This document shows, one piece after another, positions 35,256 through 44,904 of a stretch of 64,000 nt of DNA. Position 1 is the stretch's first letter. Each line of letters starts with the position of its first letter. The translations under genes were made by a program, and so were the position numbers. The notes under the pieces were generated by a model. The model made no database searches, was not told where the DNA came from, and was given only the letters and a program-made list of their open reading frames with translations. The DNA is from Candidatus Magnetominusculus dajiuhuensis (GTDB lineage: Bacteria; Nitrospirota; Thermodesulfovibrionia; Thermodesulfovibrionales; Magnetobacteriaceae): NCBI GenBank assembly GCA_015233465.1, contig JADFXP010000009.1, forward strand, positions 1 to 64,000, in the 5' to 3' direction.

Positions 35256-35906
35256 ATGGCAATAACAATAGACACAAGCGAATTAAAGTTTTTTGTCAAG
35301 GCAATGACCTTAAATACGAAGAAATTTTTTAATTCTATGATAGATTATTATAATCGTCTGCTTCAATTACACCCGCAAGACGCTACAAAGATCTATATGG
35401 GAATGGGTGAGGAGTATCTAAATAAGGGCGATTATGACAGCGCAATAAAGGCATTTAATAAGGTGCTTTCAAAGGAGCCTGAAAATACCGCTGCAATGAT
35501 GAGACTTGGAAAGGCTTATCTTGATACTGGCATGAATTCTTTAGCAGTAGAGGTTTTAAGGAAATTCTTAGTGCTTGATACAACAAATGCAACCGCATAT
35601 TTTATGCTTGGAGATGCCTCATATAAGATAGAAGAAAATAATGAGGCGCTTTCAGCCTTGCAGTCAGCGGTTAATATAAATCCTGCTTATGCAGAGGCAT
35701 ATTTTAAGATGGGTATTATATATGACCATAAGTCTGAATTTGACAGCGCAATTGAGGCGTATAAAAAGGCAGTTGATATAAATCCAAATTATGCAAAGGC
35801 ATATCAGAGCATAGGGCTTGCATACGAGGGAAAAGGGCTTAGAGATGAGGCTGTAAAGTATTTTAAAAAGTCTATTGCTGTAGAGGAAAAGGGTAAGGTT
35901 TCGTAA
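35256..35906 (+). CDS. mamA: Magnetosome TPR scaffold protein MamA
   Basis: 216 residues, about five TPR units (YMGMGEEYLNKGDYDSAIKAFNKVL; AYFKMGIIYDHKSEFDSAIEAYKKAV; AYQSIGLAYEGKGLRDEAVKYFKKSI). MamA coats the magnetosome membrane and mediates protein contacts. GGAGG precedes the ATG. Length and site next to mamI and mamE support the name; other TPR proteins would look similar in isolation. Confidence 0.87.
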   Translation: MAITIDTSELKFFVKAMTLNTKKFFNSMIDYYNRLLQLHPQDATKIYMGMGEEYLNKGDYDSAIKAFNKVLSKEPENTAAMMRLGKAYLDTGMNSLAVEVLRKFLVLDTTNATAYFMLGDASYKIEENNEALSALQSAVNINPAYAEAYFKMGIIYDHKSEFDSAIEAYKKAVDINPNYAKAYQSIGLAYEGKGLRDEAVKYFKKSIAVEEKGKVS

Positions 35907-35970
35907 TATATAAAAATTCATGGAATTAGAAATAATTATGATATAATTATTAATTACAGGAGGCAATAAA

Positions 35971-36222
35971 ATGTTAAGTATTGTATTTGGATTAATAGCA
36001 ATATGTTTTGGTATCTGGGGATTATCAACTTACTGGTGGTATGTAATGGATATACTTGTAGGGATAATGCCGATTGTATTGATATTTGGAGGGCTTGTAG
36101 CATTATTTGCAGGGATTAAAAATACAGGGATAAGGGCAAAGATGAAAGGCGATGAATTTGGAAATGGCGATCCACAAAACGGCGGAACGTTTGAATCAGA
36201 TAACTTTAATTCTGGTAAATAG
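35971..36222 (+). CDS. mamI: Magnetosome membrane protein MamI
   Basis: 83 residues. Two TM helices with the MamI start pattern (MLSIVFGLIAICFGIWGLSTYWWYVMDILVGIMPIVLIFGGLVALFAG), then a polar tail. MamI acts in membrane invagination and crystal nucleation. AGGAGG upstream. Lies between mamA and mamE. Confidence 0.88.
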   Translation: MLSIVFGLIAICFGIWGLSTYWWYVMDILVGIMPIVLIFGGLVALFAGIKNTGIRAKMKGDEFGNGDPQNGGTFESDNFNSGK

Positions 36223-36233
36223 GAGTCAAGGCA

Positions 36234-38084
36234 ATGGGAAATATGGGAATTAATCCAGGTAACATAAATGAAAACGCAACCACGCCAAGTTGCCCTAGAT
36301 CTTATAAGCCCTGGGTATGGACTCTTATAGTAATGGCAGTATTGACTCTTGGCTGGACGATTATAGAGAGTTATAAAGACGGCGGTATTGTCAGGTCTCT
36401 CTTTGACGTCAATGAGATGAAGGGTCATATAAGTGAAAGCGCAACTGATATACATAGTATGTCGCCAACCTCGCGTTCAGCGTTGGTAGCGCCTCAGGCC
36501 TCGCAGCTTCAGACTTCATATCATAGTATTATAGATCTCGTAAGACCTGCAGTTGTAAGCATTGATGCAGCAGTTACTGCGCCAGCTCCTCAGCAGGCAG
36601 TGACTGTTCCAGATATGGGCGGTGATCCAAGTTTGATTGCGGCAAATCCTGTAGTTAATTATACCCGAGTTGGTTCAGGCGTTATAATTGATCCAAAGGG
36701 TTATATACTTTCATCACTTCATGTAGTAATTCAAGCAGACAGCCTAAAGGCAACGGTTTATGATGCAAATGGGGCAAGGGAATATCCAGTAAAGATAGTT
36801 AATGCGGATAAGACAACTGATTTAGCATTATTATTAATACAAAGTGATGTCCCAGTTCAATTTCCTCATGCGGATTTGGGAGATTCTAATCTTGTTCAGA
36901 CAGGCGATGTAGTGCTTGCAATGGGAAGCCCATTTGGATTTGATCAGACAGTTACAAATGGAATAATAAGTTCAAGGCACAGGACATTAAAGATAGGTAA
37001 TGATATTTATAATGATATGTTACAAACCGATACCCCGATAAATAAAGGTAACAGCGGAGGTCCGCTGGTTAACGCCAAAGGCGAGGTTATTGGAATAAAT
37101 ACTGCAATATACTCACCGAATGGCGTGTTTACAGGAATTGGTTTTGCAGTACCGACAAGTAAGGCAGAGACATTGGTTGCAGGATTGGTAGATTTTGAAA
37201 ACACGCCTACTCAGGTAGCAACTGGGCAGATAGTGGTATGGGCTAATCGTGGAAAACAGATGGGCAATACCTTTAAACTTCCAAATGGTCAGGTGTTGAT
37301 GCCTCCTCACGCTTTTAGGGGAAAATGTATTGAATGCCATCCTCAGCTTTGTACTGCTCAAAACGGCAATATGTTGTTTGGTCCTGGATTTATACCTCAG
37401 GGCGGTAATCTTCAAGGAAATGTAAATAATCAAGGCGCAGCAGTCGCCTTTGGACAACTCGGACAAAACAATCCTCAGCCGTTTCTTGGGGCATTATTGG
37501 TAGATGTTGACCCTATAATAGCGGATAAATTTGGATTGCTGCATCCTCAAGGGGTGCTTGTAGACAGGGTATATCCTCAAACTCCAGCTCAAGTATCAGG
37601 GCTTACAAGGGGGGATATTATTATGAGGGTTGACGGCAAGAGGGTAGACAATGTAACTGAATTACAACAGTTTTTATGTACTAAAAAGATTGGCGCAAAG
37701 TTTGATTTTGTGATATTTAGAAAAGGTCAGAGGGTTTCAGCGGTTGTAGCTACAATAAATCAGCCTCCATTTATGCCTCAGCAGCCATCTCAGGCTCCTG
37801 GTGTTAAGACTGTCGCAGAATACGATTGGCTTGGAGCAGAATTTACACCATTAATTCCATCTGTCAAACCTTACGTAGACAGAGGAGTATATGTGGCAGA
37901 TGTTGGCGGGATACTAGCGAAATCTGGACTAGCAGTAGGTGATGTAGTCGTTGAATTAGACGGTAAGAAGGTAAATGATCTGACATCGTTTATAGCATTG
38001 ACTAAGGATGTAAGTCCAAGGGTTGGATTCCTGTTTGATGTCATAAGGGCTGGAGAACCACTGTATATTACAGTTAAGAGATAA
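36234..38084 (+). CDS. mamE: Magnetosome HtrA-like protease MamE with one heme motif
   Basis: 616 residues. TM helix about 28-45; trypsin-like domain with complete triad His163 (SSLHVVI), Asp196 (TTDLALL), Ser274 (GNSGGPL); a single CIECH magnetochrome motif at 365-369; PDZ domains at about 408-500 and 525-616. MamE processes magnetosome proteins and controls crystal maturation. Most described MamE proteins carry two CxxCH motifs; only one is seen here, although a further unpaired Cys follows in PQLC. Stop overlaps the mamQ start by one base. Confidence 0.93.
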   Translation: MGNMGINPGNINENATTPSCPRSYKPWVWTLIVMAVLTLGWTIIESYKDGGIVRSLFDVNEMKGHISESATDIHSMSPTSRSALVAPQASQLQTSYHSIIDLVRPAVVSIDAAVTAPAPQQAVTVPDMGGDPSLIAANPVVNYTRVGSGVIIDPKGYILSSLHVVIQADSLKATVYDANGAREYPVKIVNADKTTDLALLLIQSDVPVQFPHADLGDSNLVQTGDVVLAMGSPFGFDQTVTNGIISSRHRTLKIGNDIYNDMLQTDTPINKGNSGGPLVNAKGEVIGINTAIYSPNGVFTGIGFAVPTSKAETLVAGLVDFENTPTQVATGQIVVWANRGKQMGNTFKLPNGQVLMPPHAFRGKCIECHPQLCTAQNGNMLFGPGFIPQGGNLQGNVNNQGAAVAFGQLGQNNPQPFLGALLVDVDPIIADKFGLLHPQGVLVDRVYPQTPAQVSGLTRGDIIMRVDGKRVDNVTELQQFLCTKKIGAKFDFVIFRKGQRVSAVVATINQPPFMPQQPSQAPGVKTVAEYDWLGAEFTPLIPSVKPYVDRGVYVADVGGILAKSGLAVGDVVVELDGKKVNDLTSFIALTKDVSPRVGFLFDVIRAGEPLYITVKR

Positions 38085-38884
38085 TGGATAAAGAGATAAT
38101 AAAAAGGCTGTACGCAAAGGAATTAGGTCTGATAGAGGGTGGTTACCCTGTAGTGATAAAGAGGAAAAACCCCCTTCAGTCCTTAAAAGAGACGTATTGG
38201 GACAATCAGTCTTTTGCTATAAAACTTGCGGCATGGGCGCTGTTTTTTGCGATAATATCTGCAGGCGTTTATTATTATAATCTCTTTATAGTAAACGCAT
38301 ATAAGGTTCAGATGCAAAAGGCAGACATTGAGGCACATCTGCAAAGAAGAAATGATTTGATACCAAATATGATAGCTGCAGTAAATGAATATATGTTATA
38401 TGAGCAGAAGATATTTATTCATGCAGCGGATGTTCGCTCTGCCCTTCATCAGATTGAAAAGGCGGTTAATGCCTCAGGTAAGGATTTTAAGAGCCTAGGC
38501 TCAATGGAGGTGCTTTCAAAGTTTCAGGCAGTGGCTGAGGCATATCCAATGTTAAAGGCATCGGAGGCGTATCAGACAATGATGAAGGAGCTTTCAGATA
38601 CAGAGACAATGATTGCTGAAAAACGTCTGAGTTATAATAAAGAGGCTAATTATCATAATTCAAGATTGAAGATGATACCTGGTAATATATTTAATATATT
38701 TTATGGGTTTAAACCAGTGCCAACATTTCAATCTGACCCAGATGCTAAGACTGCACCAAGATTTACAAGCGAGTCACAGCATGAAGCAGTAGTTCATCAA
38801 GCAGAAGTTGAGAAAACAGCTCCTGTACCGCCTGAATCAGCTGGGACAGTGGTGACAGCGCCTCAAAATGCTGTAGCGCATTAA
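38084..38884 (+). CDS. mamQ: MamQ, LemA-domain protein, second copy
   Basis: 266 residues. N-terminal cytoplasmic stretch, TM helix at about 48-68 (AAWALFFAIISAGVYYYNLF), LemA domain (EAHLQRRNDLIPNMIAAVNEYMLYE, AVAEAYPMLKASEAY, EKRLSYNKEANYHNSRLKMIPGNIF), then a Pro/Ala-rich tail. QRRNDLIPN is the classic LemA motif, better kept here than in the copy at 33218. Translationally coupled to mamE. Confidence 0.9.
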   Translation: MDKEIIKRLYAKELGLIEGGYPVVIKRKNPLQSLKETYWDNQSFAIKLAAWALFFAIISAGVYYYNLFIVNAYKVQMQKADIEAHLQRRNDLIPNMIAAVNEYMLYEQKIFIHAADVRSALHQIEKAVNASGKDFKSLGSMEVLSKFQAVAEAYPMLKASEAYQTMMKELSDTETMIAEKRLSYNKEANYHNSRLKMIPGNIFNIFYGFKPVPTFQSDPDAKTAPRFTSESQHEAVVHQAEVEKTAPVPPESAGTVVTAPQNAVAH

Positions 38885-38904
38885 TTATATAAATGGAGGA
38901 TTAA

Positions 38905-40230
38905 ATGACTGATCAAAGACAGAGGATAATGCTGGTTGAGAGCGATCAAAATATTGCGGCAGCCTTTGGCAGCATTTTTTCCAAGAAATTTGAAGTTATA
39001 AATGCCAAGACCTCAGGTGAGGCACTAAGGATTGTTGACAAAGAAGCTGTTGATCTGATAGTTACTGGGTGTATACTGCCAAGTGCTGCAGGTAAGACTG
39101 AGGTATCTAAGACTGCATCTATTGATGATATTGTCAAGATTGAGATGTCTGTGATTATTGATAAGACCAATAGCTTAGTTAAAAGATTAGACGCGTTATT
39201 AAAGACTGATTCTGCTTCAGAGCTGTTGAAACGTCTAACCGCTGTTCAAAATAAGATTGCCATAATGACTGATAAGGATGTTGCTAAACTCCAGAGTCAA
39301 AAACTTTCAGTTGAACAGGAATTAGTGGTTTTAAAGACAGAGACTGCAAATATTGATGGAGAGACAAAATCTTTAACGAAACTTATAAGAGAAGCAAGGT
39401 CTAAGCTGCAAGGCTTTGAAGTAGAGAGGGATGAAATAGACAAAGAGTTAAATATAGAACTTGCTGAACTGGATAATGTTATAAAGGATACAAATAATAT
39501 TATAAATGAAAAGAATGCTTATCAAGAAAGTGCAAGTTCTGCAGTAAAGGCAGTATCTGAAATAGATTTAAGTATACAAGCAGCTATCAAAGCTAAAACA
39601 GAGGCAATTGAGCAGACAGAAAAAGCAGTCCAAGGAGAAGAAGAAGCCCAACGGCAGGCAAAGGCTGCTATAAAAGAAAGGCAGGAAGCCTTTGCATTGA
39701 TTGAAGCGTCTGAAAAAGAAAGGAATAATGCTTTATCAAAGGCTGAAACAGCAATCAAAGAAAGGTCAGATATTGAAATGGCTTCAGTGGAAGCCCTTAG
39801 TCAGATTGCTGACCTTGAGGCAAAATTAGCAGAGGCTCAAAGGATTAAGGCAGAGGTTGAGGCAAAGATTGAGCAAGCTGCTAAATCAAAGATAACTGCT
39901 GAAGGAAAAGTAATTGAGGCAAATAATTTAAAGGCTGAGGTAGAGCACAGCCTTGATCAAGCCCTAGAGGATAAGAAAAAGGCAGATATTGAATTTGACA
40001 ATGCAAATAAATTAAAGGCTGAGGCAGAGGATAAGGTAACAGAGCAGATAAATCTGGCTAAAGAATATAATACAATGTCTAAGACCATAGATTCTGATGT
40101 TGCGAGGATAAAGAATGAGTTAAAAGATGCCTTAAGTGTAGCAGAAGCAGCTATGACTGAAAGGGCAGTGGTCGAGGAAAAATTCTTGAAATTACAGGAA
40201 AATTGGGAGAGTTTTCTTGCTGGGATGTAG
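38905..40230 (+). CDS. Half-receiver (pseudo) domain fused to a long coiled coil, copy 1
   Basis: 441 residues. Residues 6-60 follow the first half of a response-regulator receiver: RIMLVESDQNI, then SGEALRIVDKEAVDLIVTGCILPS. The acceptor Asp is Gly (VTG) and the acidic pair is weakened to E-S-D; strands 4-5 are missing. The remaining 370 residues are Ala/Glu/Lys-rich coiled coil, ending FLKLQENWESFLAGM. The next gene is a paralog. Coiled-coil proteins are known in deltaproteobacterial and Nitrospirota magnetosome clusters (mad/man genes), but I cannot assign a name. A structural role along the chain is inferred. Confidence 0.75.
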   Translation: MTDQRQRIMLVESDQNIAAAFGSIFSKKFEVINAKTSGEALRIVDKEAVDLIVTGCILPSAAGKTEVSKTASIDDIVKIEMSVIIDKTNSLVKRLDALLKTDSASELLKRLTAVQNKIAIMTDKDVAKLQSQKLSVEQELVVLKTETANIDGETKSLTKLIREARSKLQGFEVERDEIDKELNIELAELDNVIKDTNNIINEKNAYQESASSAVKAVSEIDLSIQAAIKAKTEAIEQTEKAVQGEEEAQRQAKAAIKERQEAFALIEASEKERNNALSKAETAIKERSDIEMASVEALSQIADLEAKLAEAQRIKAEVEAKIEQAAKSKITAEGKVIEANNLKAEVEHSLDQALEDKKKADIEFDNANKLKAEAEDKVTEQINLAKEYNTMSKTIDSDVARIKNELKDALSVAEAAMTERAVVEEKFLKLQENWESFLAGM

Positions 40231-40274
40231 TTATAGTATAAATTCATTTGGTTTAATATATAAGGGGGTAATTG

Positions 40275-41564
40275 ATGGCAAGGGCAGCAAATAAGATAAC
40301 TGTTATTGAAAATAATCAGGAAGCAATTACCAGTTTAAAAGATATGTTGTCCAAACATTGTAAGGTCTCTACAGTTGAGAGTATAGACGACTTTTCTAAG
40401 GAAGATGCTGATATTATTGTCACAGATTATATACTGCCAAGCATTCCGTCAAAGGGATCTATGTCCAGGTTACGGAATATTGAGGTAGAGGTTTTAAAAG
40501 AAAAATCTAAGTTGACAAGCGCTTTAGTGAAGGTTATAGATGATTCAAAAAAGACATTAAATAATGGAAATGGCAGGAGTGTAAGAGAGAATATTAAGGC
40601 AGGTGTTGATGCAAGGATTCGTCAATTAAAGGCAGAGATAAAGGGTATTGATAAGGAATTAAAGGAGACTATTGACAGCACAAAGGCTGGGCTTGATAAT
40701 ATAAAGGCACTAAAGACAGAACTTGATGAGATTAATTTAAAGATAGAGATTACAAAAAAAGATATTATTATATTAGGAGAGAAACTAGAGACAGGCAATA
40801 CTGACAAATTGAAGTCAATAGATACATTAGAATCTGTAAAAAAGGATAAAGTGCAGGCTGATTTATTGGCTCAAGAGGCATTAAAAGAGCAAAAGGCTGC
40901 TGAAGAAAGATTAAGTATAGTTGAAAGTGAAAAGGCACAGGCAGTAATTAAACTGGAAGTAGCGAGTGTTGAATTATTAAAGGCAAAAGACATTGAGGCA
41001 AAGGCGCTGAAGGAAAAGGCCTCAGCCTTAGAAAAAGCAGAGGATGCCCTAAAGGAAGAGTCTGAGGCGCTTCAAAAGGCAGATGATGCAATAAATGAAA
41101 AGGCTGCAATTATAGAAAAGATAGATCGAGCCAAAAGGGGCAGAGGCGAGATGGAAGAAAATATCAAGGCAGTTTATAATGAAAAAGATGCCCTTGATAA
41201 AACTGCTCAGGCTATATTAAAAGAAAGTGATGATATTGAACATATTGCCCAAGCCATTCTTAAAGAAAAGATAGAGATTGAAAAGAATATTGAAAAGGCA
41301 AAGATAGATAAAGAAGAAGCCTTAAAGAAAGTTGTTGAAGCTATGAAGGAAAAGGCCTTGGCTGAAGAAAGATTAGACGGAGAAACAAAGATAACTCAGG
41401 AAATTGGGATAAAGGTCAGACCTATAAAAGAAAGATTAGATATGATGAATGCAGAACTGCAAAGGGCTAAGGATACGTCACTATTAGCAATTGCAGCAAA
41501 GGAAGATGCGGAAAATAAACTTGTTGAACTTCAGTCAAATTGGGAAAAACAGTTGGGCATGTAA
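40275..41564 (+). CDS. Half-receiver (pseudo) domain fused to a long coiled coil, copy 2
   Basis: About 429 residues. N-terminal KITVIENNQEAITSLKDML...DADIIVTDYILPS parallels copy 1. Here the Asp in VTDYILP is present, but the acidic pocket is E-N-N and the second half of the receiver is absent, so normal phosphotransfer is unlikely. The coiled coil ends LVELQSNWEKQLGM, matching the end of copy 1. Tandem duplication with divergence is evident. AAGGGGG lies upstream of the ATG at 40275. Confidence 0.75.
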   Translation: MARAANKITVIENNQEAITSLKDMLSKHCKVSTVESIDDFSKEDADIIVTDYILPSIPSKGSMSRLRNIEVEVLKEKSKLTSALVKVIDDSKKTLNNGNGRSVRENIKAGVDARIRQLKAEIKGIDKELKETIDSTKAGLDNIKALKTELDEINLKIEITKKDIIILGEKLETGNTDKLKSIDTLESVKKDKVQADLLAQEALKEQKAAEERLSIVESEKAQAVIKLEVASVELLKAKDIEAKALKEKASALEKAEDALKEESEALQKADDAINEKAAIIEKIDRAKRGRGEMEENIKAVYNEKDALDKTAQAILKESDDIEHIAQAILKEKIEIEKNIEKAKIDKEEALKKVVEAMKEKALAEERLDGETKITQEIGIKVRPIKERLDMMNAELQRAKDTSLLAIAAKEDAENKLVELQSNWEKQLGM

Positions 41565-41613
41565 AGAAGTCTATTGAATATTGATATTTACAAATAAATA
41601 ATGGAGTGTAAAA

Positions 41614-42723
41614 ATGGCGATGTCAGAGTCTTTAGATATTCAAAAAGATATAGTGAATGAGATAAAGGGACTTGTCTCCTATTTGCACGATGTATATATA
41701 GAAGGAGATAAAGAGGAGATAGAGGTATCAGAACTCAAAAAAAAGCTTGATCTAACCAAAGATGATTTTCAGTCATTACAAAATACATTTGATAAGATAA
41801 ATACTGAGCTAAATAATAATATTAAAACCCTTAAACATATAAATAACGATATTGCCATAAACAAGCAAAAGATTACTGAAATACGGAATGATATATTTTC
41901 ATTTTCAAGATTAAGGGGTGAAGTTGATCAATTTGCTATCAAACTTGCATTAAAATATGACAATCTTCAAAAGTCATTAAACACTCTTTCACAGAATAAA
42001 GATCTGCTGACAAAATCAATAGAAGAGAACTCTATTTTAACTAAACAGGCTGTTATTGGAATGGCTGATGATGAAATAGTAATCAGTGATATGAGAGAGA
42101 CTTTAGAGCAGTTGACGCATCAGAAAAAGATAATTTCAAATGATATTGGGCGTAGACTTTCAAAGACATCGCTTGACCGTGACGAGATTGAAAAGAAATT
42201 TTTTGCTTTAAATCAGAGGTTTGTTAGGCATATAGAAGAGCGTAAGGAAGTAAATCTTATACTTTTAGAGATAGATCAGCCAGTCAAGGTGATAAGGAAT
42301 GAAGTTGACAGACTTAAAGGCGACCTTTCTATTTTAAATGATCTAAAGGATATTCCCGGCACAAAGCAGTCGGTGTTAGACCATATTGCAAAACTTGAAG
42401 GAGAAAGCAAGTCTATAGATTTAAAGATAGCAGATATTAAAACACAGATTCCTCAAAAACTCTCTGAAATTGAAACCCTTACAAAAAAGAATATGGAAAG
42501 ACGCAGTACCCTTAATGCCTTAGAAAGAGAGATTGGGGCATTTGAAAAGGTTTATTCAATGCACAATAATACAAAGATATCTATTATAGAGCTTCAAAGA
42601 TCAAGGGAAGATCTACTTAAAGAGATGGAGACTATGCTGGCTCACAGCATCGAGTTAGAAGAAAGGCTCTCAATGATGGAGACAATGGCAAGGGCAGTTG
42701 TTAAAGAGAAGGCAATAGTTTAG
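41614..42723 (+). CDS. Coiled-coil magnetosome-cluster protein with helical N-domain, copy 1
   Basis: 369 residues, SMC-like coiled coil after a roughly 70-residue helical head (VNEIKGLVSYLHDVYIEGDKEEIEVSELKKKLDLTKDDFQSLQNTFDKINTEL). The following gene has a similar head. No Walker motifs, so not an ATPase. Part of a run of coiled-coil genes that fill the second half of the cluster. Confidence 0.72.
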   Translation: MAMSESLDIQKDIVNEIKGLVSYLHDVYIEGDKEEIEVSELKKKLDLTKDDFQSLQNTFDKINTELNNNIKTLKHINNDIAINKQKITEIRNDIFSFSRLRGEVDQFAIKLALKYDNLQKSLNTLSQNKDLLTKSIEENSILTKQAVIGMADDEIVISDMRETLEQLTHQKKIISNDIGRRLSKTSLDRDEIEKKFFALNQRFVRHIEERKEVNLILLEIDQPVKVIRNEVDRLKGDLSILNDLKDIPGTKQSVLDHIAKLEGESKSIDLKIADIKTQIPQKLSEIETLTKKNMERRSTLNALEREIGAFEKVYSMHNNTKISIIELQRSREDLLKEMETMLAHSIELEERLSMMETMARAVVKEKAIV

Positions 42724-42755
42724 GTTCGGTAAATATGATAATGGGAGAAAAATAA

Positions 42756-43943
42756 ATGGCAGCATTTGATGAAGTGACCGAAAGCGAATCATTAGAGTTG
42801 ATGAGCCTTATAAACAGGGTGGATAATTACCTTGTCACTAGAAAGACAAGGACACTTTTAAGGACAGAGATTGCTGATGCCTTTAATGATATCGGATTTA
42901 CTCAAGACAGATATAGTCTTTTAATCAAACAGTTAGAAGAGATAAATAACGAAATAGCCATAAAAAATCCCATACTTATGGATCTTAAAACTAAATTATC
43001 TGTATTAGAGCCTCAGTTAAAGACTGCAGAACATGATTATATTAATCTAAAAAAGATGCAGGATGAGATTGAAACCAAAAAGGGAGTAATAGAAGAGAAA
43101 AAGACTCAGGTCAATCTCATTAAAACTGAAAATGAAAATCTATCTTTAATCTTGGATAAGGTTAATAAAGAGTATAATGATGCGCTAAATAAGAAAAAAG
43201 AGATAGATGTAGAAAAAAACGCATTTATTCAGCGTAAAGAAGGGCTTATAGAAGATATTCAGGTCATGAAAAATACAGATGACCTTTTAAGGGGTTTAAT
43301 CCCTGATGGGTTAAGTGCAGATGTTATGTCAGGGGTCGTTAATAATATAGAGGTAATAGTTAAAAAGTATATGGGGGAGATTGAATTTACAATTGAAACC
43401 ATTGAACAAGAAATATCCAGAAAGAGATTTGAGATAGAAAATAAAGATTCAGAGAAGCAGCAGCTCCTTGAAGAGCAAGAAGAATTATTGAGCGAGATAG
43501 AGGCGCTTGAGCCTTACAGACTTTCTGACGATCAAAAGGAAGAGGTACTTAGTGAGATTAATCAATTAAGAGAAAAGGCTGAGGAAATATCAATCACAAA
43601 TGAGAAAAAAGAGTTGGATTTTCAGCGTATTGAGTATGAACTCATGGGAGTTGAAGAGAATCTGAAGGCAGAGAAAGATTTTGAGACGCTCTACTTTGAC
43701 CGCTACACATATATGAGCCAGCTTAAACAAGATATTAGCAAGATAAGAGACGTAAATGCAGAGATCAATAGATTAAAGGATGAGACAAGACTACTGAAGG
43801 TCAAAGAGGATTTAAATAAAAAGGCGTTTGATGAGACCGCTGCTATTAAAGAAGAAGCAGATAATGTCAGTAAATCTCTTAGTTTAAGGATTGAAGAGTA
43901 TAAAGAGATATTTGATGGTCTTGATGGTATTTTAAAGGGATAG
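42756..43943 (+). CDS. Coiled-coil magnetosome-cluster protein with helical N-domain, copy 2
   Basis: 395 residues. Head (LMSLINRVDNYLVTRKTRTLLRTEIADAFNDIGFTQDRYSLLIKQLEEINNEI) parallels the preceding protein in spacing of hydrophobic residues; the rest is Glu/Lys/Ile coiled coil with one break near residues 175-205. No enzymatic motif seen. Five bases separate it from the TauE-like gene. Confidence 0.72.
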   Translation: MAAFDEVTESESLELMSLINRVDNYLVTRKTRTLLRTEIADAFNDIGFTQDRYSLLIKQLEEINNEIAIKNPILMDLKTKLSVLEPQLKTAEHDYINLKKMQDEIETKKGVIEEKKTQVNLIKTENENLSLILDKVNKEYNDALNKKKEIDVEKNAFIQRKEGLIEDIQVMKNTDDLLRGLIPDGLSADVMSGVVNNIEVIVKKYMGEIEFTIETIEQEISRKRFEIENKDSEKQQLLEEQEELLSEIEALEPYRLSDDQKEEVLSEINQLREKAEEISITNEKKELDFQRIEYELMGVEENLKAEKDFETLYFDRYTYMSQLKQDISKIRDVNAEINRLKDETRLLKVKEDLNKKAFDETAAIKEEADNVSKSLSLRIEEYKEIFDGLDGILKG

Positions 43944-43947
43944 GTAA

Positions 43948-44877
43948 TTGAAGATATATTTAAAAAATGGGTTTTATATATTAATGCTTACAGTATCAAT
44001 GATGTTATTGACTGCAGTGCCAAAGGCATACGCAATTCCACTGATACCAGGAACTCATGTAGTGATGTCAAATGCCTTTGATTCCGTTGCATTAATTGTC
44101 ATAGGTTTATTTGTAGGGATTATAGGTACGCTAATTGGAGCAGGAGGCGGTTTTTTAGTTGTGCCGATATTGATATTATTTTATGGATTTACGCCTCAAC
44201 ATGCAATTGGGACTTCTACTGCGGTTGTTTTTTTGAATGCCCTGTCAGGGACATTTTCGTATATGGTACAGAAAAAGGTTGATTATGAATTAGGCGTAAA
44301 GTTTTCTGTAATCGCTGCTCCATGTGTAATAGTTGGGGCATTGATTGCGCAAAAATTTACCCCTAATGTGTTTGCATTTTTGTTTTCTATAATATTGATA
44401 TTATTATGTTATTTCTTGATATTTGTCAGGGATTTTCATCTGGTAACCTCCTCTTCAAATCCAACAAAGGACGTTAGGGTTTTAGTGGATAGCAGCGGCA
44501 GGACTTATACATATTATCCAGATCTATCAATAGGTTTTGCTGCTAGCTCAATTATAGGACTTATTTCAGGACTTTTTGGTATAGGTGGAGGGCTTGTACA
44601 TGTGCCGTTAATGAATTTTATAGGGATACCTATTCATATAGCAACTGCAACATCACATTTTGTGATTTCAATAACCAGTGTATTTGGAATCTTGATATTT
44701 ATAGCACTTGGGACTATAGATATAGATTATGCAATATTTATAGGTGTTGGTTCAATCTTAGGGGCATATATTGGGGCAAATATTGCAGCAATTACATCTC
44801 CAGAGATTATTAAAAAGATTATGGCAGTAGTATTGTTATTTGCAGCACTGAAATTAATATTAAGTGTAATTCTATAA
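43948..44877 (+). CDS. TauE/SafE-family permease of the magnetosome cluster (MamO C-domain-like)
   Basis: 309 residues, TTG start, about eight TM helices. The duplicated TauE motifs are visible: GLFVGIIGTLIGAGGGFLVVPIL and GLISGLFGIGGGLVHVPLM. In magnetotactic bacteria the C-terminal half of MamO is TauE-like, and stand-alone versions are described in clusters lacking full MamO. Substrate unknown; anion export is the family norm. No MamO-type second protease is present in the window. Confidence 0.82.
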   Translation: MKIYLKNGFYILMLTVSMMLLTAVPKAYAIPLIPGTHVVMSNAFDSVALIVIGLFVGIIGTLIGAGGGFLVVPILILFYGFTPQHAIGTSTAVVFLNALSGTFSYMVQKKVDYELGVKFSVIAAPCVIVGALIAQKFTPNVFAFLFSIILILLCYFLIFVRDFHLVTSSSNPTKDVRVLVDSSGRTYTYYPDLSIGFAASSIIGLISGLFGIGGGLVHVPLMNFIGIPIHIATATSHFVISITSVFGILIFIALGTIDIDYAIFIGVGSILGAYIGANIAAITSPEIIKKIMAVVLLFAALKLILSVIL

Positions 44878-44904
44878 TTAAGAAGACTCTAAGGAGGAGA
44901 TTTA

